44,725 nucleotides of DNA from Bacteroidota bacterium (GTDB taxonomy: Bacteria > Bacteroidota > Bacteroidia > Flavobacteriales_D > Sanyastnellaceae). A model generated the notes under the pieces. It did no database searches. It worked only from the letters and a program-made list of their open reading frames with translations, and was not told where the DNA came from. Shown one piece after another: positions 1-8,955 of the stretch (the stretch's first letter is position 1; each line of letters starts with the position of its first letter). The translations under genes were made by a program, and so were the position numbers. The DNA is taken from assembly GCA_027619225.1 (NCBI GenBank), contig JAQCFW010000016.1, positions 1 through 44,725 on the forward strand. The letters are read 5' to 3'.

Positions 1-1
1 A

Positions 2-1045
2 TTTGGTTTTGGGAGAATAGGAAGACTCGCCGCGAGAGAATTAATTAAGCAAGCCGGAAAAGGACAACAACTCCGTCTACGTGCAATCGTACTCAGAAAA
101 ATCGACAACGCTTCTCTGAAAAAACGTGCTGCCCTCCTCGAAAACGACTCTGTTCACGGACGATTCCCTGGGACGATTGATATCGATTACGATCAAAAGC
201 ACCTTATTATCAACGGACAGCGAATCCAAATTATCGCTTCTTCTGATCCCACTTCTATCGACTATTCTGCGCTCGGAATTAACGACGCCCTTCTGATTGA
301 CAATACTGGAGCGTACCGAGACAAAGAAGCTCTTAGCTTACATCTGCAAGCCAACGGAATAAGCAAGGTTCTTCTTACTGCACCTGGAAAAGGCATCCCA
401 AACATCGTTTATGGTATCAACCACGCTGAGCTCGACATAAAAAAAACAGACATATTTTCTGCTGCCAGTTGTACCACGAACGCGATCTCACCTATCCTCA
501 AAGTAATCGAGGACAACTACGGTGTTGTTAGAGGGCACATCGAAACAGTACACTCGTACACAAACGACCAAAACCTGCTCGACAATATGCACAGCAAGGA
601 GCGCAGAGGTCGTTCTGCCGCTGTAAATATGGTCATCACCGAAACAGGAGCTGGAAAGGCCGTAACGAAAGTTATCCCCGCCCTCGAAAACAAGCTCACC
701 GCTAACGCCGTCCGTGTTCCTACTCCGAATGGATCTTTAGCGATCATGAATCTGGAACTCTGTCGCCTTACTACTCTTGAGGAGATAAATGGACTTATGA
801 AGACGGCTGCTCTTTCTGGCAGTCTTGTAAACCAAATCCATTACTCTATGAACGAGGAGCTCGTAAGCAATGACATTATCGGCAATGAATGTTGTGCCGT
901 TTTTGACAGCCCAGCCACTATCGTCAGCAATGACAGAAAGAGCGTAGTGCTTTACTCTTGGTACGATAATGAGTTTGGTTACACAAAGCAGGTAATACGA
1001 CTTGCGAAGTACATCGCAGACGTTCGACGTCGCATATACTACTAA
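2..1045 (+). CDS. gap: Glyceraldehyde-3-phosphate dehydrogenase, long bacteroidetal form (5' end outside window)
   Basis: Catalyses NAD(P)-dependent oxidation and phosphorylation of glyceraldehyde 3-phosphate in central carbon metabolism. The frame is open from base 2 to the stop at 1045, about 347 residues. The Rossmann start GFGRIGR lies at the very edge, and the catalytic motif SAASCTTN has its Cys codon at 470-472. The stretch RKIDNASLKKRAALLENDSVHG and the ending in RRRIYY match the long form of GAPDH known from Flavobacteriia, which carries an N-terminal extension of roughly 100 or more residues; if so, that extension lies upstream of the window. An ATG at 587 inside the frame is internal, not a start. 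The SulP gene follows after 9 bases, so the two are probably co-transcribed. A decayed copy of the C-terminus occurs at 3090-3247. Confidence 0.95.
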   Translation, partial: FGFGRIGRLAARELIKQAGKGQQLRLRAIVLRKIDNASLKKRAALLENDSVHGRFPGTIDIDYDQKHLIINGQRIQIIASSDPTSIDYSALGINDALLIDNTGAYRDKEALSLHLQANGISKVLLTAPGKGIPNIVYGINHAELDIKKTDIFSAASCTTNAISPILKVIEDNYGVVRGHIETVHSYTNDQNLLDNMHSKERRGRSAAVNMVITETGAGKAVTKVIPALENKLTANAVRVPTPNGSLAIMNLELCRLTTLEEINGLMKTAALSGSLVNQIHYSMNEELVSNDIIGNECCAVFDSPATIVSNDRKSVVLYSWYDNEFGYTKQVIRLAKYIADVRRRIYY

Positions 1046-1054
1046 TTAAGATTT

Positions 1055-2578
1055 ATGCAAAGAGTCCTCAATTTTTTTGATTTCAACGGCCCCATTAATT
1101 ACAGACTTGAAGTACTCAGCGGATTAACTGTTGCTCTCGCTCTGATTCCCGAAGCAGTAGCTTTCGCACTTATCGCAGGACTTAGCCCATTAACTGGGCT
1201 GTACGCAGCATTTATGGTAGGGCTTGTGGCCTCGATTATGGGCGGAAGACCTGGTATGATTTCTGGTGCTACTGGCGCAATCGCTGTAATCATTGCTCCC
1301 CTTGCTTTTCTTTATGGAGTGGAATATGTCTTCGCTACTGTGATGCTTGCAGGGGTATTCCAATTGGCAGCAGGTTTCCTCAAACTAGGAAAACTTATGC
1401 GCCTCGTTCCACAGCCCGTAATCTTCGGGTTTGTAAACGGACTGGCGATAATAATCGGCGGGTCACAAATCACCCAATTCAAAGATGCCGCGGGGGTGTG
1501 GCTGCAAGGCACTGAGATGTATATTTTCGGAGGGCTTGTGTTAGTTGCGATGGGGATTATTTGGCTTATACCTAAGATAACAAAAGCAATACCGGGAGGA
1601 CTCACAGCTATCGTAGTCGTCTTCGCATTGGCCTACGGTTTAGGAATAGATACAAAAACCGTGGGCGACCTCGCCTCGATAAAAGGTGGCTTCCCCCCTT
1701 TCCACTTAGCGAATATCCCTCTCACGCTTGAGACATTCCAAATCATCCTACCTTTCGCAGTAGTTGTAGCTTCAGTGGGACTCATTGAGAGCCTCTTAAC
1801 GCTCAACATCGTGGATGAACTTACCGGAACTAGGGGAAGTGGCAACCGAGAATGTGTGGCACAAGGTTCAGCGAACATCCTTAGCGGAATGTTCAGCGGA
1901 ATGGGTGGATGCGCGATGATAGGCCAATCTCTGATCAACGTTTCGTCTGGAGCTCGAACCCGCATCTCGGGAATTGTAGCCGCAGTAATGCTCCTTGTCT
2001 TTATCCTATTCGGATCTGGAGTTATCGAAAAGCTTCCTATGGCAGCTCTCACGGGACTAATGCTCATGGTTGCAATCGGAACATTTGAGTGGGCGTCTTT
2101 CAAGACATTTAGACGTATGCCCTCAAGTGATGTATTGGTTATGGTGCTTGTCACACTGGTAACAGCGTTCCTTCACAACCTAGCTTTAGCAGTTCTTGTT
2201 GGTGTGATTATCTCAGCATTGATCTTTGCTTGGGACAATGCCAAAAGAATCCGTGCCCGCAAATCCATCGACGCTCAAGGATGGAAGCATTACGAAATTT
2301 ACGGGCCCCTCTTTTTCGGTTCCACAACGATGTTCGCTGAGAAGTTTGACGTTGCAGACGATCCCGAGCATGTCGTAATCGATTTCGCTGAGAGTCGTGT
2401 CTCTGACATGAGCGCAATAGAAGCACTGAATAAAGTCACAGCTTTATATAGCGAAGCTGGAAAGACAGTTCACTTGCGTCACCTCTCTCAGGATTGTCGG
2501 CGACTCCTCGACCGCGCTCACGCAATCATCGAGGTAAACCACTACAAAGACCCTACATACAAGGTCGTTTCGGAGTAG
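1055..2578 (+). CDS. SulP/SLC26 family inorganic anion transporter with STAS domain
   Basis: Integral inner-membrane anion transporter of 507 residues. Residues 1-400 hold the Sulfate_transp core with about 10-12 hydrophobic segments and the typical early motif PEAVAFALIAGLSPLTGLYA, followed by GRPGMISGATGA. The last 90 residues form a cytoplasmic STAS domain (about 415-507) beginning near YEIYGPLFFGS. SulP proteins move sulfate, bicarbonate or related anions, often with Na+ or H+; the substrate cannot be read from the sequence, although marine relatives are frequently bicarbonate transporters. It starts 9 bases after gap, suggesting one transcript. Base composition is visibly richer in G+C than the following intergenic region. 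Confidence 0.93.
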   Translation: MQRVLNFFDFNGPINYRLEVLSGLTVALALIPEAVAFALIAGLSPLTGLYAAFMVGLVASIMGGRPGMISGATGAIAVIIAPLAFLYGVEYVFATVMLAGVFQLAAGFLKLGKLMRLVPQPVIFGFVNGLAIIIGGSQITQFKDAAGVWLQGTEMYIFGGLVLVAMGIIWLIPKITKAIPGGLTAIVVVFALAYGLGIDTKTVGDLASIKGGFPPFHLANIPLTLETFQIILPFAVVVASVGLIESLLTLNIVDELTGTRGSGNRECVAQGSANILSGMFSGMGGCAMIGQSLINVSSGARTRISGIVAAVMLLVFILFGSGVIEKLPMAALTGLMLMVAIGTFEWASFKTFRRMPSSDVLVMVLVTLVTAFLHNLALAVLVGVIISALIFAWDNAKRIRARKSIDAQGWKHYEIYGPLFFGSTTMFAEKFDVADDPEHVVIDFAESRVSDMSAIEALNKVTALYSEAGKTVHLRHLSQDCRRLLDRAHAIIEVNHYKDPTYKVVSE

Positions 2579-2650
2579 TTGTTTGCTAGTCATCTAACAG
2601 TGTCCTGAAAATATAAAAACATGACCTTTTTGAACAATTGTCTAAAAGCA

Positions 2651-2937
2651 TAATTGCACAAAAACAACTTTTTTTTAGGGAAAAAGCATACTTTTTCATC
2701 TAAAAACACGATAAAACGGAGCTTTTTTCGGTTTTTAGCAATCCGAAATTTAATCTATCAATCTCAACTCTACATCCAAAATAATACTTCCGAGTGGAGT
2801 TTAGAATGAGTTTGGGACGTTGTCTGTGGCGTTACGAGAGAGAGTTGTGGATTGTGTGGTTACAGTGTAAGCTTTAATTTTCCTCATTTTCTCGCATTTA
2901 CTTGTATTGCTAATGCACAATAAGTTTTGTGCAATTA
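2651..2937. repeat. 13-bp inverted repeat, 261 bases apart
   Basis: The 13-mer TAATTGCACAAAA at 2651-2663 reappears as its exact reverse complement at 2925-2937. A third imperfect copy, TAATGCACAA at 2911-2920, forms a short hairpin with the right arm (TGCACAA 2914-2920 with TTGTGCA 2927-2933). The spacing could fit the ends of a small non-coding mobile element, but no target-site duplication is evident, so this is only a structural observation. Confidence 0.4.
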
Positions 2938-2939
2938 TG

Positions 2940-2981
2940 TGCGGTGACACGTAATCTTCTATGTGTTTACGTGTCACCGCA
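2940..2981. repeat. Perfect 15-bp inverted repeat with 12-base loop
   Basis: TGCGGTGACACGTAA at 2940-2954 is the exact reverse complement of 2967-2981, with a 12-base loop between. There is no T-run after either arm, so a simple intrinsic terminator is unlikely. It is the most G+C-rich element in an otherwise A/T-rich region. It could be a protein binding site, a hairpin end of a mobile element or a structured RNA. Confidence 0.6.
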
Positions 2982-3089
2982 ACTGCTGTAGCTAACAAAT
3001 AGATTTACAGAGCTTAATGAACGAAGTTGGGGATTAGCGACGACAGTGTCACCACACATAGTTCGTGTGTCATTCTTTGGACATCAATT

Positions 3090-3247
3090 ATCATTTCATT
3101 AATACAACAAAGAAAGTAGCAGAATGTCTGCTGTCAACAAAAGTACGTTTTTCAGTTCGTGAGGAATTAGTTAGCCAAGATTGTTATACTATATTTGACA
3201 GTCCTGCAGCGAAAGTTAGTATTGCTAAGGCTAGACGTAATATTTAG
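3090..3247 (+). pseudogene. Decayed C-terminal fragment of GAPDH
   Basis: Translation ending at the stop at 3245-3247 contains REELVSQD followed by IFDSPAAKVS. This aligns with NEELVSND and VFDSPATIVS of the GAPDH at 2-1045, in the same order, with about five residues lost between the two blocks. Upstream residues TTKKVAECLLSTKVRFSV also resemble MKTAALSGSLVNQIHYSM of the intact gene at lower identity. The catalytic and Rossmann parts are missing and the final part after KVS diverges. An ATG at 3065 could open a 60-codon frame, but no function is expected. It is inferred to be the remnant of a gap duplication or of a second gap gene. Confidence 0.7.
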
Positions 3248-3267
3248 GACTGTTTAATTATTTTAAT

Positions 3268-4122
3268 ATGAAAAATCACATCCATTTAGGCATAATAATT
3301 TGCGTTATAAGCGTAAATATGAATGTCTGTGCACAGGATACCCTGTGGATAAATTCTGGAGAGTGGTATCAGTCCCAAGACACGATGCAGGTGTTAAGGT
3401 TTAATGAAACTGCTGTTTTTGACACATCAAATGTTGCAATAAGTACTTTCGCTGACGCTTCGTTGTTTCTTACAGTAATAAATACGGATACAGAACCCCA
3501 CGATTTTGGGATAGATGGGATTTGGAGTTTTGGTGACGAAATTCTTCCAAACGATACGACAACTTTAGAAATACCTCCTTTATCAATGGGGACTTACCGC
3601 TACTTCTCAGGCGACCAGAGAGGCGTGTATTTAGGTTTATCTGGAGTGTTGAAAGTGGGACTATTTATGCCCAATCAATTTCATTGGAATTTAGCCGACT
3701 GCATGCCCGAGAGAATGGACTCAATTTCTTCTGGAGGTGAACTGCTTGATGAAGAACCTTATATACCACGTTATTTTTCGATCAACTCTTATACATATCC
3801 ACACACGGCTCTAGACGCAAATGGATACGTTGCATTAAATCTAGGTGACACCTGTACTATTTCTATCGTAAACAGCGGTTTCATGGACCATGTACTACAC
3901 TTCCATGGCTTTCATGTAGAATATCTATCTACGACAATACAAACTTCTAGAATAGGCTGGATTAAAGACACGATACCTCTTCAACAAGGTGAGTGTGTGA
4001 CTCTTTTACTTATTGCAAATCAAGCGGGCATATACCCGGTACATAATCACAATCTTATCGCGGTAACGAATTCCGGGTTTTACCCTGGAGGCATGCTTAC
4101 ACTCATAAATGTAACACCATGA
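3268..4122 (+). CDS. Secreted two-domain cupredoxin / multicopper oxidase-like protein lacking the type 1 Cys
   Basis: A 284-residue exported protein with a signal peptide ending at CAQ (about residue 23). It has two cupredoxin-like halves (about 25-135 and 165-284). The second half carries the multicopper oxidase pattern H-x-x-H-x-H at residues 208-213 (HVLHFH). The later HCH element is HNH at 259-261, so the type 1 copper cysteine is Asn, and the usual His and Met ligands after it are not evident. The first half has no His cluster. It overlaps the next gene by four bases (ATGA), so the two are translationally coupled. It may bind copper only at type 2/3-like sites, act as a copper chaperone, or pair with the next protein. 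The oxidase function is inferred, not shown. Confidence 0.8.
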   Translation: MKNHIHLGIIICVISVNMNVCAQDTLWINSGEWYQSQDTMQVLRFNETAVFDTSNVAISTFADASLFLTVINTDTEPHDFGIDGIWSFGDEILPNDTTTLEIPPLSMGTYRYFSGDQRGVYLGLSGVLKVGLFMPNQFHWNLADCMPERMDSISSGGELLDEEPYIPRYFSINSYTYPHTALDANGYVALNLGDTCTISIVNSGFMDHVLHFHGFHVEYLSTTIQTSRIGWIKDTIPLQQGECVTLLLIANQAGIYPVHNHNLIAVTNSGFYPGGMLTLINVTP

Positions 4123-5318
4123 GAGTCTTTATTACACTCCTATTTGTAGCGTCAGTATTCTGCGTGAACGCCCAAATCTCTCCTCCTCCAATTTTCTTTA
4201 CAGGCATGGATGGAATCCTGATTTCTGATGACGGCATGGATATCCCTATTTGGGGATATGGTCTTTCATCTGATGGTTATATTACTGTTCCTGGACCATT
4301 ACTAGAATATGAAACAGGAGACGAAGTAAACCTTGCTTTTGTAAATAACAGTTCTGAATCACATACAATACATCTCCATGGCCTTGACGTAGATCAGGCC
4401 AATGATGGTGTTCCGACAACTTCATTTATTGTAATGCAGGATGGGATTGGCACATACTCCTTTACCGCATCACACCCTGGTACTTTTCTATATCATTGCC
4501 ACGTAACCACTACCCTGCATCTCACGATGGGCATGTATGGTATGATTCTAGTTCGTCATCCTGGAGGAGTTCTTTTTGAGGGTGGTCCATCATATTATTC
4601 TGATTCGCCCTTAATGTTTAGTGACCTAGAAATAGCGACCAACCTAGCCCCAGTACAATCATATCCATTTCACGATATACGTCCCGATTACTTCATGGTA
4701 AATGGACGCTCTGGGAGTCAGCTAGAAACTGGAAGTACTGGGATGCCAGGAGAGCCAGGTACGATTATATCGTGTCCCAATGGTGAATCAATCGCTCTAC
4801 GTTTGGGATCTATGGCCTATACACTCACTAAATTAATCATCCCCCAAGAACTTGAAGCAATATGCTACATGTCTGACGGTCGTCCCGTCCCGACACCTTT
4901 CGGAGTTGAGGAACTCGATATATACCCAGGTGAGCGATTTACAATCCTGATTTCACCAGAAGCAGAATACGATGGGTCTATAGAAGTTCAATCTTGGGAT
5001 ATGGTAAACCGTGAGTTTGTCCACTCAAACTTCGTCCGTATTCGAGATGCTGCTCTAAATATTGGCACCACTCACATGCAAAGCCCTTTATCTCTTTCAA
5101 TTAGCCCAAACCCAGCACATGATTTTATAACGGTAAATACAAATGACGGAAGATCTATTGAAGACTGGAAAATCTATAATTCATCCGGTAAAATCGTACT
5201 TGAAGGCCAAGCAGATTTACATTTAATGAGAATTGACATTTCATCATTAGAATCTGGCTCATATATACTTGAAAGTATCAATGGACACAGGCAATACAAC
5301 GCAAGATTTATTAGATAA
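4119..5318 (+). CDS. Secreted multicopper oxidase-like protein with T9SS sorting domain
   Basis: A 399-residue protein with a signal peptide ending at VNAQ (about residue 19). Its first cupredoxin domain holds H82-x-x-H85-x-H87 and the motif HCH at 126-128, followed by H134 and MGM at 137-139, a plausible type 1 site plus ligands for type 2/3 coppers. A second domain (about 165-320, including YFMVNGR) resembles the middle domain of multicopper oxidases. Residues from about 325 (SISPNPAHDF) to the end form a type A T9SS C-terminal sorting domain, so the protein should be released or anchored at the cell surface. It is coupled to the preceding gene by a 4-base overlap. The substrate is unknown; phenols, metals or nitrite are possible in this superfamily. 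Confidence 0.85.
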   Translation: MRVFITLLFVASVFCVNAQISPPPIFFTGMDGILISDDGMDIPIWGYGLSSDGYITVPGPLLEYETGDEVNLAFVNNSSESHTIHLHGLDVDQANDGVPTTSFIVMQDGIGTYSFTASHPGTFLYHCHVTTTLHLTMGMYGMILVRHPGGVLFEGGPSYYSDSPLMFSDLEIATNLAPVQSYPFHDIRPDYFMVNGRSGSQLETGSTGMPGEPGTIISCPNGESIALRLGSMAYTLTKLIIPQELEAICYMSDGRPVPTPFGVEELDIYPGERFTILISPEAEYDGSIEVQSWDMVNREFVHSNFVRIRDAALNIGTTHMQSPLSLSISPNPAHDFITVNTNDGRSIEDWKIYNSSGKIVLEGQADLHLMRIDISSLESGSYILESINGHRQYNARFIR

Positions 5319-5335
5319 TCCTAAAAGGGTCTAGT

Positions 5336-5785
5336 CTAGTCTAAAACAAACTTAACAGGGACTACATACTCAACTCTCACAGGATCACCCCCCTCAGTAC
5401 CAGGACGGAAGTCCGGAAGAGAGCTTACAGCTTTTAATGCCTCTTCTTCAAGTGAAGCCACAGCATCAGAAAGTGAAGGGTCATCTACTCGAATAGAACG
5501 CATAACCTTCACACCCGTCACAGAACCGTCTTTCTCTATTATAAACAACACATAAACAGTACCCGAGACTTCTGCCTCACGAGCATCAGCAGGGTAATTT
5601 ACCAATCCCCCAATATGTTCCATGATAGCAACAGAAGAGCAACGGTAAATATCAGCAGTTTCAGCATTTACACATTCACCAAATGCAGGCATCACTTCGC
5701 AACGACGAACTGTGGCATCTGCGTCAGATTGAGCCATTGATATAAAAGAAAATAAAACTGTCGAGAGGGCTAATAAATATTTCAT
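5336..5785 (-). CDS. Secreted TonB C-terminal domain protein
   Basis: A 149-residue protein starting at the ATG at 5785-5783, supported by a clear signal peptide (LLALSTVLFSFISMAQ). The C-terminal 90 residues (YPADAREAEVSGTVYVLFIIEKDGSV onward in two pieces, ending in VPVKF) match the TonB C-terminal fold. The N-terminal membrane anchor and Pro-rich linker of true TonB are missing. Four Cys residues between about 29 and 50 could form disulfides. It lies 8 bases after CcsBA and probably shares its transcript. Stand-alone TonB-C proteins are frequent in Bacteroidota, and their role is largely unknown. A longer frame reaching 6106 exists but runs inside the CcsBA gene and is rejected. Confidence 0.85.
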   Translation of the reverse strand: MKYLLALSTVLFSFISMAQSDADATVRRCEVMPAFGECVNAETADIYRCSSVAIMEHIGGLVNYPADAREAEVSGTVYVLFIIEKDGSVTGVKVMRSIRVDDPSLSDAVASLEEEALKAVSSLPDFRPGTEGGDPVRVEYVVPVKFVLD

Positions 5786-5793
5786 GTAGCAAT

Positions 5794-8700
5794 TTAAGAA
5801 ACTTCGTGTTTGTTTTTCTTCATATATGCAATAAAACTGACAACAGCCGCGGCGGCAAGAGCATAGTACACCCACATCGGTATAGGAACTGGGTCTCCAG
5901 CTGCGTAGGAGTGCAGTCCACTGAGGTAGTAATTCACTCCGTAATAGGTCATTATGACGGACGAAAGTCCAAATAGCGTCGCAAAATTGTAAGCAAAAAT
6001 TGATTTCAGACCTGGTATAAGGCGCATATGTAAGATGAAAGCGTACACGAGTATGGAGACGAGTGCCCAGGTTTCTTTTGCATCCCAGCCCCAATATCTG
6101 CCCCAAGATTCATTGGCCCAAACACCACCTAAATATGTACCCACACTAAGTAGAACAATTCCACCAGTCAATGTCATTTCACTGATGTAGGTCATTTCCT
6201 TGATTATCTTGATAATTGTGGATTTGTTTTTCTCGCTAAGAAGTACATATAACAACAAATTAATAAATCCTATAATCGCGCCCAGCATAAGAAATCCATA
6301 CGATCCTGCGATAAGCGAAACGTGAATTGTAAGCCAGTAAGATTTAAGAACTGGAACGAGAGGGGTGATTTCCGGGTCGAGGTAACTCAACATCGCAATG
6401 AGAAGAATGGCGCCTCCAAGGACCATCGTAGCAGCCATAGCACCTAAAGACTTGCGTGTGAAGATTAAGCCCGCGAGAACAGAAGTCCAAGCAATATAAA
6501 TCATGGATTCATATCCATTACTCCACGGAGCTCTTCCTGTAATATACCATCTTGCTCCTAGCCCAGAAGTATGGAAGAAGAAACCTATCGCAACCAGGAC
6601 AACTAAAACTGCCCTGAATTTCTTAGCATGTCCTTCGGGAGAAAAGACTGAGTAAAACAGAAGTCCCAGGAACAACATCCCAAGTAGGAAATAGTAGATT
6701 GCAAGACGATTAAAAACGTTCGAGTTATTTAGCGCTATCTCAGTAGCTATTCTTGAATTAGATGGAATAACTGCAGCGCCGTGAACTGTTTGGTAGTCCT
6801 TAAGTTCAGAAATAATTTGATTGCAGAGCTCATAAATTTTAGAGCCAGTATTAGGGTCTCCACTTTCAGACAATTGGATTGCATCAAATAAAGCTCTGCG
6901 ATACGTGCTGAAGAAAGACTCGGCTATAGGTGAAGTGGGCTCATTTGAATTCTTTCTACTGAACCTCTCGCCTACCCAAGTATTGTTCTCATCACCTTCT
7001 ATTGGAATAACCTTGAAGAATGAGCCAGAGAAAATCATCCCAACAATGTTTACTCTCTCATCTACTTTAATGAGCTGCTTATCATAAGTCCCCCTCTCAA
7101 CAGGGCTTTTAGCAGTTACATCTCGTATCTGTTCGCTAAGTTTATACGAACCATCTTCGAAGAAAAAATCCTTGTAGCTGGCTAAATTATCGGATGACAC
7201 ACCTATTATCTCAGCGATTCCTGAATGTTTACCAAAACCAACAATGGGGGCTGAATACCAGTTCTGAGCATCCGCATACATAGATAAAATAGTAGTACTT
7301 GCAGATACACCACCATAATTGGACTTTCCTGTTACCTTGCGCAATAGCTCATTTGAAAGAGTCTGCATAGGTTTCATTCGCCCCTTAAAATCTTGCACTA
7401 TTACAGTATTAAATAGCTCAGCATGATCATTGTCGACATAGAATAATTCAGGAATTGTGGGCTTTATTGATTCCTGAGCGATATAAGGCTGGGAGATCAA
7501 ACTTGAAATACATATCAAAGGAAGCAATATAAATCTCTTGTCTTGAAGTGTTTTTAATTTTTGTGAAAGGATATAAAATCGAGTCTTTTTACTGAAGAAC
7601 ACTAAAACAAGGCCCAAAGTAAAAAAAGCATAACTGAAATATGTAACCATTGTACCCCAGTAATCGTGGTTCACACTTAGATATGTACCCTGTTCATCCT
7701 GATCGAAGGAAGATTGAAAGAATCTAAAACCATCGTGATCTAAGACATGATTCATATAGATTCTGTGATTGTCTCGAATTTGCTTTCTTTCGTCAATCAA
7801 AGTGACTTCACTAGCATAAGATTCAGGGCTGTCTGTCCCGGGGTATCTGTCCATAATGAATTCATTGAGATATACACTGAAAGGAAGTTGAATTCTTTTA
7901 GAGCCAAAACTGGCAGAAAAATCCAACCCCTCAACGTTAAACACTTCTGCATGACCTTCTCCGCCATTTCGGCCGAAGATATATCGTTCGAACTCCACCT
8001 CATCAATCGTTACTTTTAAGGATACACCAATTGTAGAGCTATTCTCAAGTTTACGGCCTGTGCTTATCATCTTAAGCTCACCAGATGGAAGGAAATCACC
8101 GAAAACAAAACCTTTGTCACCGTTGTCATATAAAGATCTTAGCTTGAGTGGATAAACTTGGGTAGCAGAAAGAGTAGTCTGAGCTTGGGTAAGCATCACC
8201 ATCTCAGAGAGGTTCGAACGAGACTTAAAGAAAAGCTCACCTTCTGAAAAATAAATATTTACATCTGTAGGTGTATCTGTAAAATCTACGGCGGATGAAT
8301 CTTCTAGGGATTGGCTGAAATCGAAGTTAAGTCCGAAAAGTGTTCTTCTTTCGCCCTCTGCAATATAGAACTCTTGTCTGGATCCACTTCCTCCATAAAC
8401 GATTTTCAGAATAGGTGAGCCAGAAGAAGACTGAGCAAGGATGTTTGTCGGGTTAGGCAATATATCTTGAACCTCAACTCTTATTGCACGTCCTGCAACA
8501 TTGTACTTCTCATTAAATGCGTTACTTCCTATTGAAGAAAAGAGAACAGGTTCACTGAATTCATACATATTCCCATTAGAAGAAGCTTGGAAATTTAAAT
8601 ATGTGTCCCGAGAAAGTATTGTATTTGAAGACTCGCCCTCTCGGATGTGCATGGTTCCTTCGTAGCTGAAATACCTTGTGATCCCGGAACCTACAAGAAT

Positions 8701-8949
8701 CATCACCATTGACAAATGAAATATAACCAGCGGCCATCTCTTTTGTGCAATCATTTTATATTTCACAACATTCACAATGAGTGTGATGCTGAATAGAGTC
8801 AATAAAACTTCAAACCACCGAGCTTGAAATACGAGTTTCATTGCAGAACTAGTCCCGAAATCGTTTTCTATAAACGTTGCTACTCCTATTGAAACAGCAA
8901 AGACCAGAATATAAATTCCGGCAAAAGAAGTAGAAAAAAGTCTTTTCAA
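5794..8949 (-). CDS. ccsBA: Fused ResB-CcsA cytochrome c biogenesis protein (system II synthetase)
   Basis: A 1051-residue inner-membrane protein that handles and attaches heme to apocytochromes c in the periplasm. Residues 1-460 are ResB/CcsB-like: early membrane segments including IGVATFIENDFG, a large periplasmic domain and another membrane segment. The C-terminal third is CcsA with the tryptophan-rich heme site WGRYWGWDAKETW and His residues in HTSGLGARW, LTIHVSL and LHMRL. The start is TTG at 8949-8947: the upstream in-frame codons are ACT AAA after a stop, and the next ATG would cut off the conserved first membrane segment. The gene lies 6 bases after the lipoprotein gene and in the same frame, so re-initiation is likely. 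c-type cytochrome domains in this window occur at 21519 and 30442. Confidence 0.95.
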   Translation of the reverse strand: MKRLFSTSFAGIYILVFAVSIGVATFIENDFGTSSAMKLVFQARWFEVLLTLFSITLIVNVVKYKMIAQKRWPLVIFHLSMVMILVGSGITRYFSYEGTMHIREGESSNTILSRDTYLNFQASSNGNMYEFSEPVLFSSIGSNAFNEKYNVAGRAIRVEVQDILPNPTNILAQSSSGSPILKIVYGGSGSRQEFYIAEGERRTLFGLNFDFSQSLEDSSAVDFTDTPTDVNIYFSEGELFFKSRSNLSEMVMLTQAQTTLSATQVYPLKLRSLYDNGDKGFVFGDFLPSGELKMISTGRKLENSSTIGVSLKVTIDEVEFERYIFGRNGGEGHAEVFNVEGLDFSASFGSKRIQLPFSVYLNEFIMDRYPGTDSPESYASEVTLIDERKQIRDNHRIYMNHVLDHDGFRFFQSSFDQDEQGTYLSVNHDYWGTMVTYFSYAFFTLGLVLVFFSKKTRFYILSQKLKTLQDKRFILLPLICISSLISQPYIAQESIKPTIPELFYVDNDHAELFNTVIVQDFKGRMKPMQTLSNELLRKVTGKSNYGGVSASTTILSMYADAQNWYSAPIVGFGKHSGIAEIIGVSSDNLASYKDFFFEDGSYKLSEQIRDVTAKSPVERGTYDKQLIKVDERVNIVGMIFSGSFFKVIPIEGDENNTWVGERFSRKNSNEPTSPIAESFFSTYRRALFDAIQLSESGDPNTGSKIYELCNQIISELKDYQTVHGAAVIPSNSRIATEIALNNSNVFNRLAIYYFLLGMLFLGLLFYSVFSPEGHAKKFRAVLVVLVAIGFFFHTSGLGARWYITGRAPWSNGYESMIYIAWTSVLAGLIFTRKSLGAMAATMVLGGAILLIAMLSYLDPEITPLVPVLKSYWLTIHVSLIAGSYGFLMLGAIIGFINLLLYVLLSEKNKSTIIKIIKEMTYISEMTLTGGIVLLSVGTYLGGVWANESWGRYWGWDAKETWALVSILVYAFILHMRLIPGLKSIFAYNFATLFGLSSVIMTYYGVNYYLSGLHSYAAGDPVPIPMWVYYALAAAAVVSFIAYMKKNKHEVS

Positions 8950-8955
8950 TTTAGT

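Larger units (their letters stand above)
2579..3089. other. AT-rich gene-poor region with inverted repeats
   Basis: No convincing gene was found in about 510 bases. The stretch is A/T-rich, with poly-A and poly-T runs at 2661-2735, and holds two inverted repeats listed separately (2651-2937 and 2940-2981). A 65-codon frame on the minus strand at 2801-2998 runs straight through the perfect palindrome and shows no recognisable domain, so it is treated as chance. The octamer GTGTCACC of the palindrome recurs near 3046. The region leads into a decayed GAPDH copy, so it may be an old duplication or insertion scar. Confidence 0.5.

Noticed and set aside
587-1045. Separate 152-aa gene starting at the internal ATG
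   Set aside because: It is the C-terminal part of the GAPDH whose frame is open from base 2.
2801-2998. 65-aa minus-strand frame
   Set aside because: It crosses a perfect palindrome, has no recognisable motif and uses no supporting start context.
5319-5340. CTAGT direct repeats between convergent genes as a terminator
   Set aside because: They are direct repeats without a stable stem.
5786-6106. N-terminal extension of the TonB-C protein
   Set aside because: The extension runs inside ccsBA in another frame, and a clear signal peptide starts at 5785.
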